From the NCBI GenBank assembly GCA_900557255.1, contig USSA01000008.1:1-36446 (forward strand): a stretch of DNA of 36,446 nucleotides, written 5' to 3'. Shown in pieces: positions 35,140 through 36,446 of the stretch. Position 1 is the stretch's first letter; every line of letters begins with the position of its first letter. Position numbers and translations under genes: made by a program. Under the pieces are notes generated by a model, which was given only the letters and a program-made list of their open reading frames with translations, was not told where the DNA came from and searched no databases. Origin of the DNA: an uncultured Prevotella sp. Lineage in GTDB: Bacteria > Bacteroidota > Bacteroidia > Bacteroidales > Bacteroidaceae.

Positions 35140-35340
35140 TTATAATTTGCCAAGAAGAACCTTGGCTGTGATTTTATTTTTCTTCAAACCTTCTACGATG
35201 CAGAACGTCAGAAACAAGCATAACACAAAACTAAGACCAACAATAACAGCATCGCTACCTGAAGGCAATAGTATTCTCACTCCACTTACGACCCATCCCT
35301 TGAGTGAATCGGCCCAAAGTAAACATTTGCTTTGTATCAT
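35140..35340 (-). CDS. Tiny single-helix membrane ORF, possible acyltransferase remnant
   Basis: A 66-aa ORF with one hydrophobic helix (about 29-50, SDAVIVGLSFVLCLFLTFCI) and a basic C-terminus ending ITAKVLLGKL. The tail resembles the last helix and end of family 3 membrane acyltransferases found in capsule loci, so it may be what remains after deletion of a longer gene; this is a weak resemblance. Its ATG overlaps the stop of the upstream GT4 gene (ATGA, 35337-35340) and its stop is 8 bases before the fucosyltransferase start, so it could still be translated. Confidence 0.45.
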   Translation of the reverse strand: MIQSKCLLWADSLKGWVVSGVRILLPSGSDAVIVGLSFVLCLFLTFCIVEGLKKNKITAKVLLGKL

Positions 35341-36362
35341 TTTTCAAAGATTCTGTTCAATTTTTCCTTATTTAACACCTTGTCTATGTCATATTTGCAT
35401 ACCTCCTTTTGAACAGCCATAGACATAATCGGTATTCTTGAAGGGTTTTCTATAAATTCAAGCATTGTTGATTTCAAACTATCGACATCTTTTGGCTTTA
35501 TGAGCACACCTAATGAAGAGTTTGAAATAACATCTGGATTTGCATGGAAATCTGAAGCTATCACGGGAAGACCAGCCTTGAAAGCATCAATCAACACACC
35601 TGGAAATCCCTCGCCCTCAAAATATGTAGGGAATACCATCACGTCATATTCAGAAAGTTGTCTCAATCCCTCTTTCGACTTCAAGTTTAAAAAGCCACCA
35701 TACGACATGTAATCACAATCCAAGGTGTCAAAATATCCCTGTGAATATGTATTTGTTTGCGAACCGTAAAAAGTCACTAAAAATTTCTTGCCATATTCTT
35801 CATACAATTTTCTGGATGCATCTATGAGCAAGCCAACACCTTTCTCCTCTATCAAACGTCCTAAAAATACGAACTTAATGCCCCCAGTTGGGCGATTTCT
35901 TTTCGCAGGCAACTCTCCTATCGGCTTAAAGTTAGGCAAGACTTCTACATTGCTCAGCCCCACATTGTTAAGCTGAACCTTCATGTAATGTCCCTGTACT
36001 AAAATCTTATGAAATGATTTTAATACAGAGACATTATTCAAATGCCCCTCTACTTTTTTTCCCAAGTCTCCTCCTATAACAAAGTAAATGACTTGTCTAT
36101 GAACATGCAAGATTTTCAAGATCTTGCCTAACCACAAAGCACCACGCCCAGAGATAGACAACACGCATTTACACTTATAAAGAATTACATAAACGAGAGC
36201 AGACAACAAACAGACAATAGAACTCTTGTTCCAAGTATCAAAGAACCTCACGTCATAATACTTTTTAAGATGTGCCAACAACAATTGATTTTTGGCTTGC
36301 GCCCCACCACCAGTGGGAGGTTCTCCATATTGAATGGAAGCAATAAAAAGCAACTTTTCCAT
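35337..36362 (-). CDS. Family 4 glycosyltransferase
   Basis: A 341-aa retaining GT-B glycosyltransferase. The N-terminal domain carries the glycine-rich GEPPTGGGAQAKN loop; the C-terminal Rossmann domain starts at about residue 163 with KFVFLGRLIEEKGVGLLIDA and contains the family signature PTYFEGEGFPGVLIDAFK, an E-x7-E-type motif with Asp at the second position, then GLPVIASD. The start is the ATG at 36362 (MEKLLFIAS), one codon inside a TTG-started frame. It is the first gene of the polysaccharide operon visible here; the operon promoter and earlier genes are probably beyond the right edge. Bases 36363-36446 hold no gene that can be recognised. Donor and acceptor unknown. Confidence 0.92.
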   Translation of the reverse strand: MEKLLFIASIQYGEPPTGGGAQAKNQLLLAHLKKYYDVRFFDTWNKSSIVCLLSALVYVILYKCKCVLSISGRGALWLGKILKILHVHRQVIYFVIGGDLGKKVEGHLNNVSVLKSFHKILVQGHYMKVQLNNVGLSNVEVLPNFKPIGELPAKRNRPTGGIKFVFLGRLIEEKGVGLLIDASRKLYEEYGKKFLVTFYGSQTNTYSQGYFDTLDCDYMSYGGFLNLKSKEGLRQLSEYDVMVFPTYFEGEGFPGVLIDAFKAGLPVIASDFHANPDVISNSSLGVLIKPKDVDSLKSTMLEFIENPSRIPIMSMAVQKEVCKYDIDKVLNKEKLNRIFEK

Positions 36363-36446
36363 CAAGATTTGATTAATAAATAACTATATTTGACTCCACT
36401 TTAAAAAGTGAGTTAAATTTGAATTAAACATATGCCTTGGAGAGTT

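Noticed and set aside
36385..36415. Short imperfect inverted repeat ACTCCACTTT/AAAGTGAGT near the right edge
   Set aside because: No T-run follows on the minus strand and the context is cut off by the window edge, so terminator or operator cannot be supported.

Overview
The window is chromosomal DNA from a Bacteroidota gut commensal, most like Prevotella/Segatella. The case rests on TAnnTTTG-type -7 promoter elements upstream of several genes, weak Shine-Dalgarno signals, the ileS / DksA-like / lspA / DUF4296-lipoprotein order, a DUF2027-Smr protein, a family M49 dipeptidase with HECLGH, a PF09820/DUF1703 ATPase-nuclease, and an amylase ending in a Bacteroidota-type C-terminal domain. The species name is an inference.

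Layout. (1) 67-8807, minus strand: a housekeeping run read from ileS through a DksA-like regulator, lspA, a DUF4296 lipoprotein, a small conserved protein, nadC and a secreted C69 dipeptidase, closed by a hairpin at 67-109. (2) 8845-12365: a monocistronic secreted GH13 alpha-amylase with two Ig-like plus starch-binding units and its own terminator. (3) 12452-15744: DUF2027/Smr protein followed by glutamine-dependent nadE. (4) 15840-17393, plus strand: ispE and an AlkD-like DNA glycosylase, facing DPP III and a Nudix hydrolase (17541-20059, minus) across an unusually large bidirectional hairpin. (5) 20203-22129: recQ on the plus strand, facing a PF09820/PD-(D/E)XK protein (22181-23746). (6) 23831-26189: a compact, AT-rich, three-gene overlapping cassette consisting of an SMC/OLD-like ATPase, an unrecognised 192-aa protein with a PD-(D/E)XK-like layout and a 75-aa helical protein. 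It is bracketed by two nearly identical hairpin terminators in the same orientation. (7) 26238 to the right edge, minus strand: a surface-polysaccharide operon reading GT4, a tiny membrane ORF, GT11 fucosyltransferase, a beta-propeller-like protein, GT2, an HNH protein, an initiating sugar-phosphate transferase, a PLP aminotransferase and a membrane UDP-sugar dehydratase. Its 5' end lies outside the window.

How the genes work together. nadC and nadE are two steps of de novo NAD synthesis in separate operons. LspA processes lipoproteins such as its DUF4296 neighbour. The dehydratase, aminotransferase and phosphoglycosyl transferase at the end of the polysaccharide operon form a set that would make a UDP-4-amino-sugar and put it on undecaprenyl phosphate, after which the GT2, GT4 and GT11 enzymes extend and fucosylate it.

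The best candidate for something undescribed is the ATPase / nuclease-like / small-protein cassette at 23900-26004, which looks like a defence module. Second is the large HNH protein inside the glycan operon. The isoleucyl-tRNA synthetase carries a GXHH version of the HIGH motif, which predicts high mupirocin tolerance. No tRNA, rRNA, CRISPR array or transposase was seen, and no gene-free stretch exceeds about 260 bases.
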